Positions 45,276 to 55,059 of a DNA stretch of 64,000 bases are shown in pieces; the stretch's first letter is position 1, and every line of letters begins with the position of its first letter. Location of the stretch: NCBI GenBank assembly GCA_023014485.1, contig JAJOZX010002359.1, forward strand, positions 125,001 through 189,000. Reading direction: 5' to 3'. Origin of the DNA: Bathynomus jamesi (lineage: Eukaryota; Arthropoda; Malacostraca; Isopoda; Cirolanidae). Made by a program: the position numbers and the translations under genes. The notes under the pieces are model-generated. The model made no database searches. It was not told where the DNA came from and was given only the letters and a program-made list of their open reading frames with translations.

Positions 45276-46953
45276 GTACCAACTGCCAGGTTTAAAATCC
45301 CTGCATCGGGCCCCCGGAAGCTCAGGTGACCAGATCGCCAACGCCCCAAGAAGCCCCCCTCATGAATTTCGCTTTTCACCGACGAGCCCAAGTTTCGTCA
45401 GAAGATTGTCCTCGGCAATTCAGTCATATCGCACGCCAGAATCAGCACCTAACGTTGGCTACGAGGAAATGGGCATTCCCGAAATTAAGACTTAAACCAT
45501 TTCTCCCATCTGGCCCCTTTGTGTTTTTCCCCATTTTTAATACTTACGAAAAAACGACCGAATGAAGGTAGTTTAATTTATTGAATTAAATTTACATGGT
45601 AGAATTGAATTGCTAAAGTAGTAACTTCATTCGGTAGTTAGTGCGTAACTAACTGACAATTAGTGATAAGTGTTTAATTTAATTAAATACGTAATATTTT
45701 CCTTCAGTGATTAGTGCTTAACGAATTAGTGTTCGATTTACGAGCCTTACTGAAATGACCTCTCGTTGTGCAACTTATAATTTCTCGTCTGTGTATTTCA
45801 AATTTTCTCCCTGCTATATCGCTTTCCTTTATTTATTTTAAAAAACATATTAACTCATAAAACCATTATGATATCATTTGTGTCATAAAGCGAGATTGCG
45901 AAAGTCTCTCGAAAGCAACTTTCTGTAAATAGAGATCAGATGCTGACCAACTTGTATGCTGACGATGCGGGTAAAGCTTGCATTCGAATAATTGCTGACC
46001 GTACCTGATAACTAAATTATACTGCAAAATATAAATTCATATAATTTCATTCAGTTAACTAATAAAGTAGGCCCTCGTAATGTAGGCTTTCGTCTTTCGG
46101 TTGAGTATGCAAATTTTAGTATAAAGAAAAAAAAGTTTTTCCATTTTTACTTATAAAATTTATGAACTTTATGAGATTTATAAAAATTTAATTTAGTCAT
46201 CCCTTTGGAAAACTATAAGAATCGTTAAGCGACTCGTCGTACGAATTATTCCTCCTAAAGAAAGCACTTTCCACCCCAAGTTACAAGAATTAGTCGTCCT
46301 AAACCGGTAGACGCATTTTCCATGATGTTAACATAAATGAGAATGACACTATATTGGAGGCTGATCCGTTTCCACATCGGATTATTTAATTTAGTGAAAG
46401 GCGTTGCCCTTATAAGGCACTCAGAAATTAAAATTTCCCCATATAATGTGATCTTCTTGCTGTATATTTCTCTTCTTAAACCTACCCTTTTCTTGATTAT
46501 ATATTGGTTATGCGTTGAGTAAACAAACATTTTCAACCATTGTTCCGCATATATTTAAGATGCATACTTTCCATACTCACGGTATTTATTCTATGAATGT
46601 AATTTCAGAATAAATCCGCATATGTTGTTTAACTCACAGTATTTATTATGTAAATTTAATTTTTAGCTTATTGATTTGACAACTTTAAATTTATTCACAA
46701 AGAGTAAGCAAGTTTAACTAGGTTAATGTTCAATTGAATTTCTCATATTTTCACTGTAACTACGAGTCCTAACGTATCTGGATAGACCTAAGTAACCTAA
46801 ATTCGTGTTTTGAGAATTGCCTCTCCACTACGAATCATTTCCGCTCACGGAGCATTTATCTTTCCGTATTCACAGACCATGGAAGTCCTTCGTTCGGCCT
46901 TAAGTTCTCTCAGGAATTCGATACTTTTTTTTTTTTTTTTGAAGGAACGAATT
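45276..46953. other. Non-coding 3' part of the LTR element
   Basis: AT-rich with no gene recognised. A GAAGGAACGAATT stretch just before 46954 may be a degenerate polypurine tract. Confidence 0.4.
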
Positions 46954-47762
46954 TGTTATACACACGCCACTTGATCTTCAATATCTAAAACAGCCCTTGA
47001 GATAAACCTCGAGTGTCCTCATCGACTCGTGCGACGCTCCCCCCCCTTTTTTCTTTGTTCTTAAATGCTTGCCTCGGCGCGTTTTGGACTCGTAGGAGGG
47101 ATGGAGCACGAAAACAGATGCGGACCCGTCAGAAGAGATCTGGCGCTTCGTCGGGAAAGAGTGAAAGGCCGGGTGGCGCTCTGGTAATTCTCCGAGTAGG
47201 CCTTGAGAGGGTTTGCTCGTTAAAAGACTAAATTTGAAAGTTATTGAGTGAGATTCGAGATTTGAGTTCGAGATATGGAGTTTGAGAGAATACGAGAGAT
47301 TTTGAGTTTATGAGGAAATAGTGAGAGCCGTTAACCTAAACTACTGCGAGGGATGTAGTGGACGGGCAACGACAAATCTTAAATTAATTAATTAATGTTA
47401 AGACTAGTTTAAGAAAAAACCTGAACTTGACCGTAATACATTTCGAATTTGAGGCTGAACTTGAAGCTAATCGTGACTTAAATTTATTGATTAAAAGCTA
47501 TTCAAACCAACTATTTCATTATCAAATACACACTAAAATCGGGGGTACAGAAGTAAGCGGAAGATAAAGAATTCACGCAGAGGGTCACTAACTTAAAGAA
47601 AGATCTATTATAACTTCAATTTACTCATCGAGCATTTACAGTGACCTTCGAAAATAAACAATTTGTAATAAGGATCCGTCTCCCCTGACAAAGGACATTT
47701 TTATTCTTTATTACAAACTGGTGTCAGAAGAAGGGGATAAAACAGGCATTTATAATTTTTAT

Positions 47763-47766
<4 letters not shown>
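46954..47766 (+). repeat. 3' LTR
   Basis: Direct copy of the 5' LTR from TGTTATACAC. Clear identity extends to about 47743, through the inner primer-like motif ACTGGTGTCAGAAG, then fades into AT-rich sequence. Confidence 0.85.
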
Positions 47767-47794
<28 letters not shown>

Positions 47795-47971
47795 TGTGTA
47801 AATGGAGCGTCATCTCCTCCCACAACAAGTCCTTGAAGTAAAATGCCGGCTCCCAACTCCTTCTGACAGGCTTTTGAATAAAACCAGGGAACCTTAGCTG
47901 AACACGCACACGGTCATATTATATGCGCACACGCACACACACACACACACACACAGAGTCATACCATCGGC

Positions 47972-48006
<35 letters not shown>

Positions 48007-48202
48007 ATATACCCAGTTATTTCCTTTGAATGTATTTATTTTTCCTTTTCTGGATTGAAAGGCTTTTGTCCTAACACACTCACCCACACAAAGTGATTTC
48101 GATATACACCTTTTAAAATTATAAATGAAACAGATCTACAACCTGTGTTTATTATAGAGGGAAATATATAAGACAAAGACAAGGAAAAAAAATATATATG
48201 TA
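47767..48202. repeat. Microsatellites
   Basis: (TA)n at 47764-47790, (CA)n near 47932-47953, and (TA)n at 47970-48010. No gene. Confidence 0.8.
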
Positions 48203-48722
48203 GAGTAAACCCTCATTATTCGCGGTAGATGCGTTCCACTCGCGCCGCGAATAAGGGAAATCCGCGAATACGCCATACTCCATTGATTTTGTGCCTAATG
48301 TACAGGAAGGTGGTTCATATCTTTGCCTTATAGTGCTCGCGGGCGGGCTGCCTTATGAATTAAGCCAGGCTTCACCATGTGACCTGCAGCATTGGTACAA
48401 AAGAGAAGAGTTACACGATCTTTTGCGGCTTTGAATCCCGGTGCATGACGCTCCTCCTGACTAATGTAAGTGTGTGATGGCAATTTCTTCCAAAAAAGGG
48501 CAGTCTCATCGGTGTTAAAGACCTGTTCAGGCTTATACTCCTGAAATCTTGACATTGTGCAGCGAAAAACGTTTTTTGAATCTTTCAAACCAGCCTTTAC
48601 TAGCTACAAATCTTGATTCGGGAGTGGTGCTCGTTCCTTCTCCTCCGTCGGCGGACTTGAAGCAGTGACCGCGAAAAATTGAAGCCGCGAATGGTGATGC
48701 CGCGAATACCGAGGGTTTACTG
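48203..48722 (-). mobile_element. Tigger/pogo element, 520 bp, internally deleted
   Basis: Ends AGTAAACCCTC / GAGGGTTTACTG are inverted, flanked by TA at 48201-48202 and 48723-48724, with ATTCGCGG subterminal motifs. The minus-strand frame 48588-48328 encodes part of the DDE transposase: EQVFNTDETALFWKKLPSHT contains the first catalytic Asp, then APGFKAAKDRVTLLFCTNAA and KAARPRAL follow. The DNA-binding and C-terminal parts are missing. Confidence 0.88.
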
Positions 48723-48754
<32 letters not shown>

Positions 48755-48789
48755 GAGTGTGTGTGTGTGTGTGTACACATTTGGTAACC

Positions 48790-49046
48790 TTTGGTTTGGT
48801 TCCGCCCGAATTGTTCATTCTGACGAAGGTCAGCTTGTCACTCCACCTTAGACGTATAGTTCAACGTGAAATCCGAACCACGCCCTACCGCAACCCAGCG
48901 TCTTAACCACTAGACTACCCAGGGTACCCACTTATCTATCAACCACTTTCTTTATTTTGTGAAAGAATGAACAGCTGGGTTTTGCTGCGCGGGACCGATA
49001 GATTTTTAGTTAGCGACGCTAACCACTACACCACCGAGGCGCAGTA
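48790..49046 (-). repeat. tRNA-like SINE, copy 2
   Basis: On the minus strand it begins GCGCCTCGGTGGTGTAGTGG (box A-like), has a second module GGGTACCCTGGGTAGTCTAG, then GTGGTTCGGATTTCACG (box B-like), and ends in CGAATTGTTCATTC. It looks like a dimeric tRNA-derived SINE. The fragment at 2577 and the copy at 14466 belong to it. Confidence 0.7.
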
Positions 49047-49139
49047 GAGATAGAAACAAACATATATAAAAACAGGACTAATTATATTTTCTTTAATTTC
49101 TTTCGTAAGATGCTAATTTCACACACAATTACATCTACA

Positions 49140-49455
49140 CTCACGTCTTTATTATTTTGGTGGTGATAGAGGAAATACGATTTAATAGCAACTGACCTCT
49201 TTACGTATGCGGATCTCTATATTCCATATATAGAGTCTTAAGTTCATATTTTACAATTGTCAGTGAGACTCCAACGATTTTTGAACACAGATATAACACA
49301 ATCAAACGCTCATACGAGCATGGCATCATTTAATATTTTTACATTATCATTAAATTCAAATTTATAAACCACTCTCTCCACATGCGCAATTATTCTTTCA
49401 CTGGTCTTTTCAACTGTAAACTTTTATTCACCACTCATATCGGCAATTAAGGAAC
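49140..49455 (-). pseudogene. Polinton-associated protein U1, copy 2, decayed
   Basis: Minus-strand remnants (KFTVEKTSERIIAHVERVVY, FKNRW) align with the intact frame at 4870-5178, but with several stops. It marks one end of Polinton copy 2. Function unknown. Confidence 0.5.
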
Positions 49456-49476
49456 TCTTGTAAGTCGTGACGACAG

Positions 49477-50211
49477 CTATATCTTATATAAAAATATAAA
49501 TCTTTCGAATGAACGGTGAATGAGAGACAAGTTTTGTAGCATTCTAAGCCAATTGCAAAGCTTGTGATACTTCAGGGGATCTGTATCTTCTAAATATGTC
49601 TTCAGCTCCAGCCCATTCTCGTCTTCTTCGTCGCGACACTTAATAAAATCGTCGAGCAGCACAGTGAATGCGAACTCGAGAACTGTATCGAAATAACGCA
49701 TATCAGCAATAAGTACCTGTAATATACGCTTTAGTTTACAAAAACCGGTGATTTCAAATAGTCTATCGAGAATAAAACGCTTTCGGGTAGGGACGAGCAC
49801 CCCATTGTCACCGCTATTCTTCCACATCAACCGTATAACGATACAGGGCTGATTAGTAACACTGTTTACACATATTGTACAAATAACGGCGTATGAGGGT
49901 GCATCACTAATCTCCTCTCTTTTTGAACCCCCACCTACAGGTATTTTATATCCGTTCTCAGACCAATTCTCAATCAACATAAAGATTTTAGAGAGCTCTT
50001 CAACATTTAAATAAACAAAATTGCGTTTACCAGATTTTGTACGTGTGCATTTTGTTTCAAGTACATAATTAATAGCACCACTACTGCGTTTGAAAACACG
50101 CACAGATTTAAAGACGAACACGGCGTATACAGCGATACTGCTTAACGGTAATCCATCTCTTATTAGTATTCTGTTGATGTTGATAACAATGACGAGAATT
50201 CTGGAGAGCAC
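49477..50211 (-). CDS. Uncharacterised Polinton-associated protein U2, copy 2
   Basis: A 244-codon open frame on the minus strand. I recognise no family. Conserved blocks shared with the broken copy at 5190-5990 include IRLMWKNSGDNGVLVPTRKR, then ILDRLFEITGFCKLKRILQ and ENGLELKTYLED. These argue that it is a true element gene rather than a chance frame. It has no signal peptide. The N-terminus may be displaced, because homology to copy 1 continues upstream (50637-50437), beyond a minisatellite at 50281-50411. It lies between U1 and U3 on the same strand, opposite to ATPase and integrase. Confidence 0.55.
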   Translation of the reverse strand: MLSRILVIVININRILIRDGLPLSSIAVYAVFVFKSVRVFKRSSGAINYVLETKCTRTKSGKRNFVYLNVEELSKIFMLIENWSENGYKIPVGGGSKREEISDAPSYAVICTICVNSVTNQPCIVIRLMWKNSGDNGVLVPTRKRFILDRLFEITGFCKLKRILQVLIADMRYFDTVLEFAFTVLLDDFIKCRDEEDENGLELKTYLEDTDPLKYHKLCNWLRMLQNLSLIHRSFERFIFLYKI

Positions 50212-50280
50212 GTCCTTCCGCTGATACCGATGTGGGACGTAGAGCGCAGGACGGGTCAGACGACGCGGGTGGGTGGAGGA

Positions 50281-50411
50281 GGGACTGGTGGGGGAATGAG
50301 GGACTAGTGGGGGAATGAGGGACTAGTGCGGGAATGAGGGACTAGTGAGGGAATGAGGGACTAGTGGGGGAATGAGGGACGGGTGGGGGAATGAGGGACT
50401 AGTGGGGAATG
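50281..50411. repeat. 19-bp minisatellite within U2
   Basis: About seven copies of GGGACTAGTGGGGGAATGA with small variants. It separates the two homologous parts of U2, so it expanded within or between coding segments. Confidence 0.9.
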
Positions 50412-50436
50412 AGGCATACGGGATGTATCATGAATA

Positions 50437-50637
50437 TTACCATGCGCTAGTAACACGGATTCGTGTACGAGGTTGTTCCAACATGAAAGAATCGAGGTGC
50501 AGTGGAAGATTATCCGAATATTTAAAACCGTATCCCGTGATACTGGTTAGGTGATTAGAGAGTTTTTCCATCTGCGATACATGAAGTAATATCGGTTTCA
50601 ATGTTTTATCAAACACACTCCCTGGAATACGCACCAA
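50437..50637 (-). pseudogene. N-terminal part of U2
   Basis: The frame MVRIPGSVFDKTLKPILLHV then LSNHLTSITGYGFKYSD aligns with CLVRILESGSNKTLKPVLFH and IKHLPSIMGCKYS on the minus strand near 5800-5900. Family unknown. Confidence 0.5.
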
Positions 50638-50773
50638 ACTATCATACTTCTACAACGTTCAGGGATAAATGTATTTACCATTGTATTTTCTCAAGTAAGA
50701 GCTATGCACATATAAAAGGTTATTAGCACTCTGGCGATCTATTTGAGAGAAACGTGTGTCCATGCTTGTACTT

Positions 50774-51094
50774 TTAGCTGGATAAACAATACTCTTCACT
50801 AAACTCTACTAAAAATTCACATAATCTTTTAGCTACAATTTCGCTGTGCACCTCATCATGATATACATGGATGTAGTGGTAGAAATATTTTACGATATCC
50901 ATAATCACAAGATTTACATTCTCTGTCGTGTTGTACGTGTACTCAGTGTGATGTAACATAGCGTAATGCCGTTTGTAACCCCATTCATCAACAAGATTTA
51001 CAACCCAGATCTGTTTTTCTTCTGCAAGCGTTGATTCTTTCACTTCACGCTGTATGTATTCTTTAACGCAACTGAATCCAACAACATATTCCAT
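50774..51094 (-). CDS. Uncharacterised Polinton-region protein U3
   Basis: A 106-codon frame starting MEYVVGFSCVKEYIQREVKE, with IWVVNLVDEWGYKRHYAMLH in the middle. It has normal protein-like composition but no recognisable family. It lies between U2 and PolB on the same strand. The matching region of Polinton copy 1 is deleted, so conservation cannot be tested here. Confidence 0.4.
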   Translation of the reverse strand: MEYVVGFSCVKEYIQREVKESTLAEEKQIWVVNLVDEWGYKRHYAMLHHTEYTYNTTENVNLVIMDIVKYFYHYIHVYHDEVHSEIVAKRLCEFLVEFSEEYCLSS

Positions 51095-51521
51095 TCATTG
51101 CATCATTTGCATCACGTAACCCTGCGATGCTCTCATAACAATATCCATAGAGTATTTGAAAATCTTGTCCTTACAGCTTCGCACGATTTAATGTGGCCTA
51201 AAAAGCTTGAAAGGTCAGATAATCAGAAATTCTTTGTGTATTCGCAAGAGTAGCTGAAGACTTTGTTGAATACCACTTTTGGAATGTAGAATACGCAATA
51301 TCCGCCACAAACATTGTGAGGAATATTTAACCGAGAAAAAGGAACGTCTGCTGCACGCCTTGGCTGGTTGCTCACAACTGTACATTGAGGAAAGGGCAAA
51401 CAACGAGTCACCAAAGGTCCTAGTAGGCGGGGTTACGTAACACGCTTTCTTATTGTTGTGCACCATACAATGGGTGGTGGTGGGTCGACTTTTGTTCACA
51501 CACATTCATTCATTCATTTAA

Positions 51522-51600
51522 CCCTAGAATGCATAACCCGGCCCTCTGAAGCCCGCCGGGTGTTATATATGAACTTGTTATATCGGGTTATGCATTCTAG
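51522..51600. mobile_element. 79-bp piggyBac-type MITE
   Basis: TTAA (51518-51521) precedes CCCTAGAATGCATAACCCGG, and its inverted complement CGGGTTATGCATTCTAGGG is followed by TTAA (51601-51604). The CCCTAGAA terminus and TTAA target are piggyBac signatures. No coding capacity. Confidence 0.9.
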
Positions 51601-52585
51601 GGTTAAAGGAGAAATTATAAAACGTTCAAATTTTATATAAATTTATTTAAGCTACACGTGATAAATAAATAATGTTAACAAATAAACTCTGAAACAAATT
51701 ATAAAAAACAACAACTATATATATGTTCACATATTACTTTTATTTACCCAATATGGTAACCAAAGGAAACAGTGTCGAAGGTCCCCGATAACTGGTATAG
51801 CTTCCTGTAAGTGTTACGACACGCTTTCCTGCCTGTAAGTTCCTTCACTCCCCCTGGCTTCTGTGCACGAAAGTTATGAGTCCCTACAACCAAGTGTGGT
51901 GGCGGTTGGACACACTCGTTTCCATCATCATCAACATCTTCTAAACTCAGCAGATCTTTGAGCGAGTTGAAGTTAACGATCTGACGGTTTGCGCGATTCA
52001 GAATGATGCCTTTAGCTTTCACGATATATTAGTGCTCTTCCCTCACCCTTACACGTACCCCGTAAGTTTTTGGTCCTGTTGAGACAAAAGAATCGGCGTA
52101 TGCGTTGTCTCTATACTCGTCCTTGATCTCATCAGTAAGTTCCCCTAGAAATTCTCCAGTTGGGGGCATATACTCGCTTTCTTTTGCTTTGAATACCACA
52201 CTATCTGTATCTGCGTACAGAACTCGTGGTCCAAGAGAATGCAACAGATGCCATAGCTTAATGCATGCGTAATCTGTTGTAAAGCTGGCTACGGGGATGT
52301 TTGTAACACACGATCTACCCGTTGACATCTCTGTTTTTTGTACCTTATTATGTAAGTATTATCGACATTTGCGACTTTCATGACTTCTTTATCATTGGTG
52401 TTGGCATAGTCCCACACCTCGTGGTAACTGGTGGCTAGATGAATGTTCCCCATGCCTGTATTCTGTGCGAATTTCCCTCAAAGGCTATTAAGTGCTAATT
52501 TTTAACTAAAGCGCTTGCCAGTATTTCGCACAACTTCTTCCCGATGATGCTGAATCCCTTCATGTTCGACGTAGCGTTATATATA

Positions 52586-53400
52586 AGGGGTTCCAAAAAA
52601 CCTTAGCCCCCACCCCCCATTTGCAGCTTACATGTTTACTTATATCGAAATAGTTTTTAGTGATTATAAAAATATATAAAATTCTTTATTTATTGCAGGT
52701 ATTAAAATTACTCTAGCTGATGAAGTGATAATATAATGGCTTCTCAATTAATTGGTGATTCGGAGAGGCAACGTGTGATAGATCGCATACGAGCAATAAC
52801 ATTTCGGGAAGCTCGTGATGCTGGAGCCACCTTTATAACACGTTCATGGGTTGCCAAAGAGTTGCGAAGAAGTGATATTATTCTATCCCAGCATGTCATT
52901 CCTTTTCTAAGAAACCCAAACAATGTTATGGATGTCGATCAGGTCACACTTCTGCACGATAAGGCCCCCTGCTTTAAGGCATTAGCCACTCAACAATTGC
53001 TGCGGAACCATGAGATCGATTTCTTTGGAAATGAAAAATGGCCAGGAAATTCTCCTGACCTGAACGTCTGTGAACACATTGGATCAGTTATAAAGGACAA
53101 GGTTGAATGTCTCTTGTTTCTAGAACCTGCAGCAAATCGATTTTCGAAGGATACAATGACGCAACACATTGAAACTGTTTTAGCAAATTTGCGTAACGTT
53201 CTAGATCTATTCACGTCACTTTTGGCAAGCTACCCAAAGCGAATTCAGGCTGTCTTGGAAGCCAATGGCGGGAACACCAAGTTTTAATTGTTTCTCATTA
53301 AATGCAGGATTAAATTTTCTTTCGTAAGGTATGTTTAGTTTTACTGTACCTCTAATGGTTTAGGCCATGGGCGGGGAGGCTAAGGTTTATTGGAGCCCCG
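52586..53400 (+). mobile_element. Tc1-like element, 815 bp, inserted in PolB
   Basis: Inverted ends AGGGGTTCCAAAAAACCTTA and TAAGGTTTATTGGAGCCCC are flanked by TA (52584-52585 and 53401-53402). It interrupts the PolB region between motifs A and B. Confidence 0.85.
52736..53287 (+). CDS. Internally deleted Tc1-type transposase, 183 residues
   Basis: The open frame starts MASQLIGDSERQRVIDRIRA. The N-terminal part looks like the end of a DNA-binding region (SWVAKELRRSDI). It is fused directly to the C-terminal catalytic half: VTLLHDKAPCFKAL with the second Asp, then WPGNSPDLNVCEHIGSVIKD with the last acidic residue. I count 37 residues between them (DD37E). The first catalytic Asp and about half of the usual length are missing, yet the frame stays open through the junction. 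It cannot transpose by itself. It might bind ends as a repressor, which is speculation. Confidence 0.7.
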   Translation: MASQLIGDSERQRVIDRIRAITFREARDAGATFITRSWVAKELRRSDIILSQHVIPFLRNPNNVMDVDQVTLLHDKAPCFKALATQQLLRNHEIDFFGNEKWPGNSPDLNVCEHIGSVIKDKVECLLFLEPAANRFSKDTMTQHIETVLANLRNVLDLFTSLLASYPKRIQAVLEANGGNTKF

Positions 53401-53964
53401 TACTCCGAATTTTCATTTTAGGTCTCGACGCCTAATGTGTATCCTGAGGCCTCTCTCTTGTCCCTCAAAAAAGTATTTATATATAGGTTAAAGAGAGTGG
53501 GGAATTTCTGGAATCTCCGTACCTTCGTACCTCATAAGTCTTCAATATTCTGTAAACGTAACGAACGGCTAGATCCAATTCGGGGTTGGTGAAGACGCTA
53601 CGAATCTTCCTCCGGTTATCTGTGTGATTGCAAACCTCGGTGTTCTCCTGTACGTACTTCACGCACAGGGGGAACAAAAGCTTGTGATTTATGATAGCGG
53701 GCAAGATAGGCATCCATAAATCGGTCTGAGGAAATACATCAACAAAGGAGAGGCCAAAATAGTTCTCGTTCAAGTTAGCCGTGAAGTCTTCGATAATATG
53801 TATGTAGGACCCACAAGTTTTTTTAGGAGCGCCTACAGGGTACGAATTGTTCTTCATTACGAAGAGGTATAAAGAACAGAAATCAAAGTCGTAGAGCTTC
53901 ACGCCCTTCGTAGGTGGGAAGTATAGCTTGAAGGGGTTTGTGCGACCTCCAAATAAACTATTCC

Positions 53965-54145
53965 CGTGATAATAAAAACCCACTCTAATAGACAGAGTTT
54001 ATTTTCACAACAGTTTCGATGCCCACTGGCATCCTCTTCGGGTGGATACAGAAAAACGAATGAACCAAAAACAAGAAGGCAAACAGTCCAGGGACCATTA
54101 AGAAATTCGCACCTAGGTTAAATCTCGTTCTCCCGACACTGGAAG
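53965..54145 (-). repeat. Single arm of the 658-808 foldback family
   Basis: TGATAATAAAAACCCACTCT through GCATCCTCTTCGGGTGGA matches 658-733, then continues into sequence absent there (TACAGAAAAACGAATGAACC to CTCGTTCTCCCGACACTGG). It is probably the 3' end of a longer, perhaps Penelope-like, element on the minus strand. Confidence 0.65.
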
Positions 54146-54426
54146 GGCATTTTTATTAAAGGGACCCGCTTATAAGGACATTCGCACAAATTTAAAACTA
54201 TCTTCTTGTTCTATACATACAGATTCTATTATTTTTTACATAATTATTACATTTATTATTAAATTTATTACATTTAGTATTGCACATTCATCTGCTATAT
54301 TGTAAGGTTTGGTGTCGTTAAAACTATTGTAGTACCTATCAAAGTCTTCCTTGCTCACAAGCATTCATACTCTCTTAGTTAAAGAAGTGTTTTGGGGGCG
54401 GGAACCCTACGTAATTTAAAGTGTGG
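54146..54426. other. AT-rich sequence inside split PolB
   Basis: No feature recognised. Origin (insertion or degraded PolB) is unclear. Confidence 0.4.
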
Positions 54427-54699
54427 GTACTTGTAGGTTATCTCCCCGCAACCAATTTTGACAGAATATTTTCGTTAAAACTAACGAAAATATCACGACT
54501 TAACCTAACCAATTATCAAGGGCGTACAGTTGATCTATTATTAATTATAACATTGTTTGTTTCTTGAATAATATTTACTATTTACTAATAGATCAACTGT
54601 ACGCCCTTGATAATTGGTTAGGTTAAGTCGTGATATTTTCGTTAGTTTTAACGAAAATATTCTGTCAAAATTGGTGGGGGAGAGATAACCTACAAGTAC
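54427..54699. repeat. Palindrome of the TTAACCTAACC family, copy e
   Basis: Core arms near-identical to copy b (17348-17612), including the GATCTATTATTAATTATAAC centre. Outer arms GTACTTGTAGGTTATCTCCC and complement, then CAATTTTGACAGAATATTTT, are also inverted copies of each other. The outermost part is not shared with copy b. Confidence 0.87.
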
Positions 54700-54860
54700 C
54701 GAAGTGTCTTTTGTAAGAAAAGTCTAAGGGAAATACCCTTTTGAAACTTCAGCGTTCACCCTCATAACCTTGGGTAGTTTAACTAATTTACATGGGGTAA
54801 ATAATAATGTATCTTTAAACTGCACATCATTTCTTATTTGCATTTAAATAAGTCTTTTGG

Positions 54861-55059
54861 AGCTATTGAAGAATAGGGACCCCAGCCTTCTTTAGTTAGG
54901 CTTATAAGGCTAACTAACGAAAATATCACGACCTAACCTAACCAATCGATAGGTTAATTGTACGCCCTTGACGATTGGTTAGGTTAGGTCATGATATTTT
55001 CGTTAGTTAGCCTTATAAAGCTAACTAAAGAAGGCTGGGGTCCCTATTCTTCAATAGCT
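54861..55059. repeat. Palindrome of the TTAACCTAACC family, copy f
   Basis: Arms begin AGCTATTGAAGAATAGGGAC, then CCCAGCCTTCTTTAGTTAG, TTATAAGGCTAACTAACG and the core CACGACCTAACCTAACCAAT. The loop contains GTACGCCCTTGACG. The right outer arm overlaps the end of the PolB exonuclease frame (QAIEE). It shares arm sequence with copies a and c. Confidence 0.87.

Larger units (their letters stand above)
40070..47766 (+). mobile_element. Gypsy-like LTR retrotransposon, 7.7 kb, RT lacking
   Basis: Two direct LTRs of about 0.8 kb differ at roughly ten positions by eye, so the insertion is fairly young. Between them lie a tRNA-Leu-type primer site, a gag-like region with a zinc knuckle, protease-like sequence and an env-like remnant. 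No reverse transcriptase, RNase H or integrase motif was found, so it is a non-autonomous derivative. Flanks are (TA)n and do not allow a target duplication to be read. Confidence 0.85.

Noticed and set aside
51500..51610. Possible transcription terminator hairpin
   Set aside because: TTAA flanks and CCCTAGAA ends fit a piggyBac MITE.
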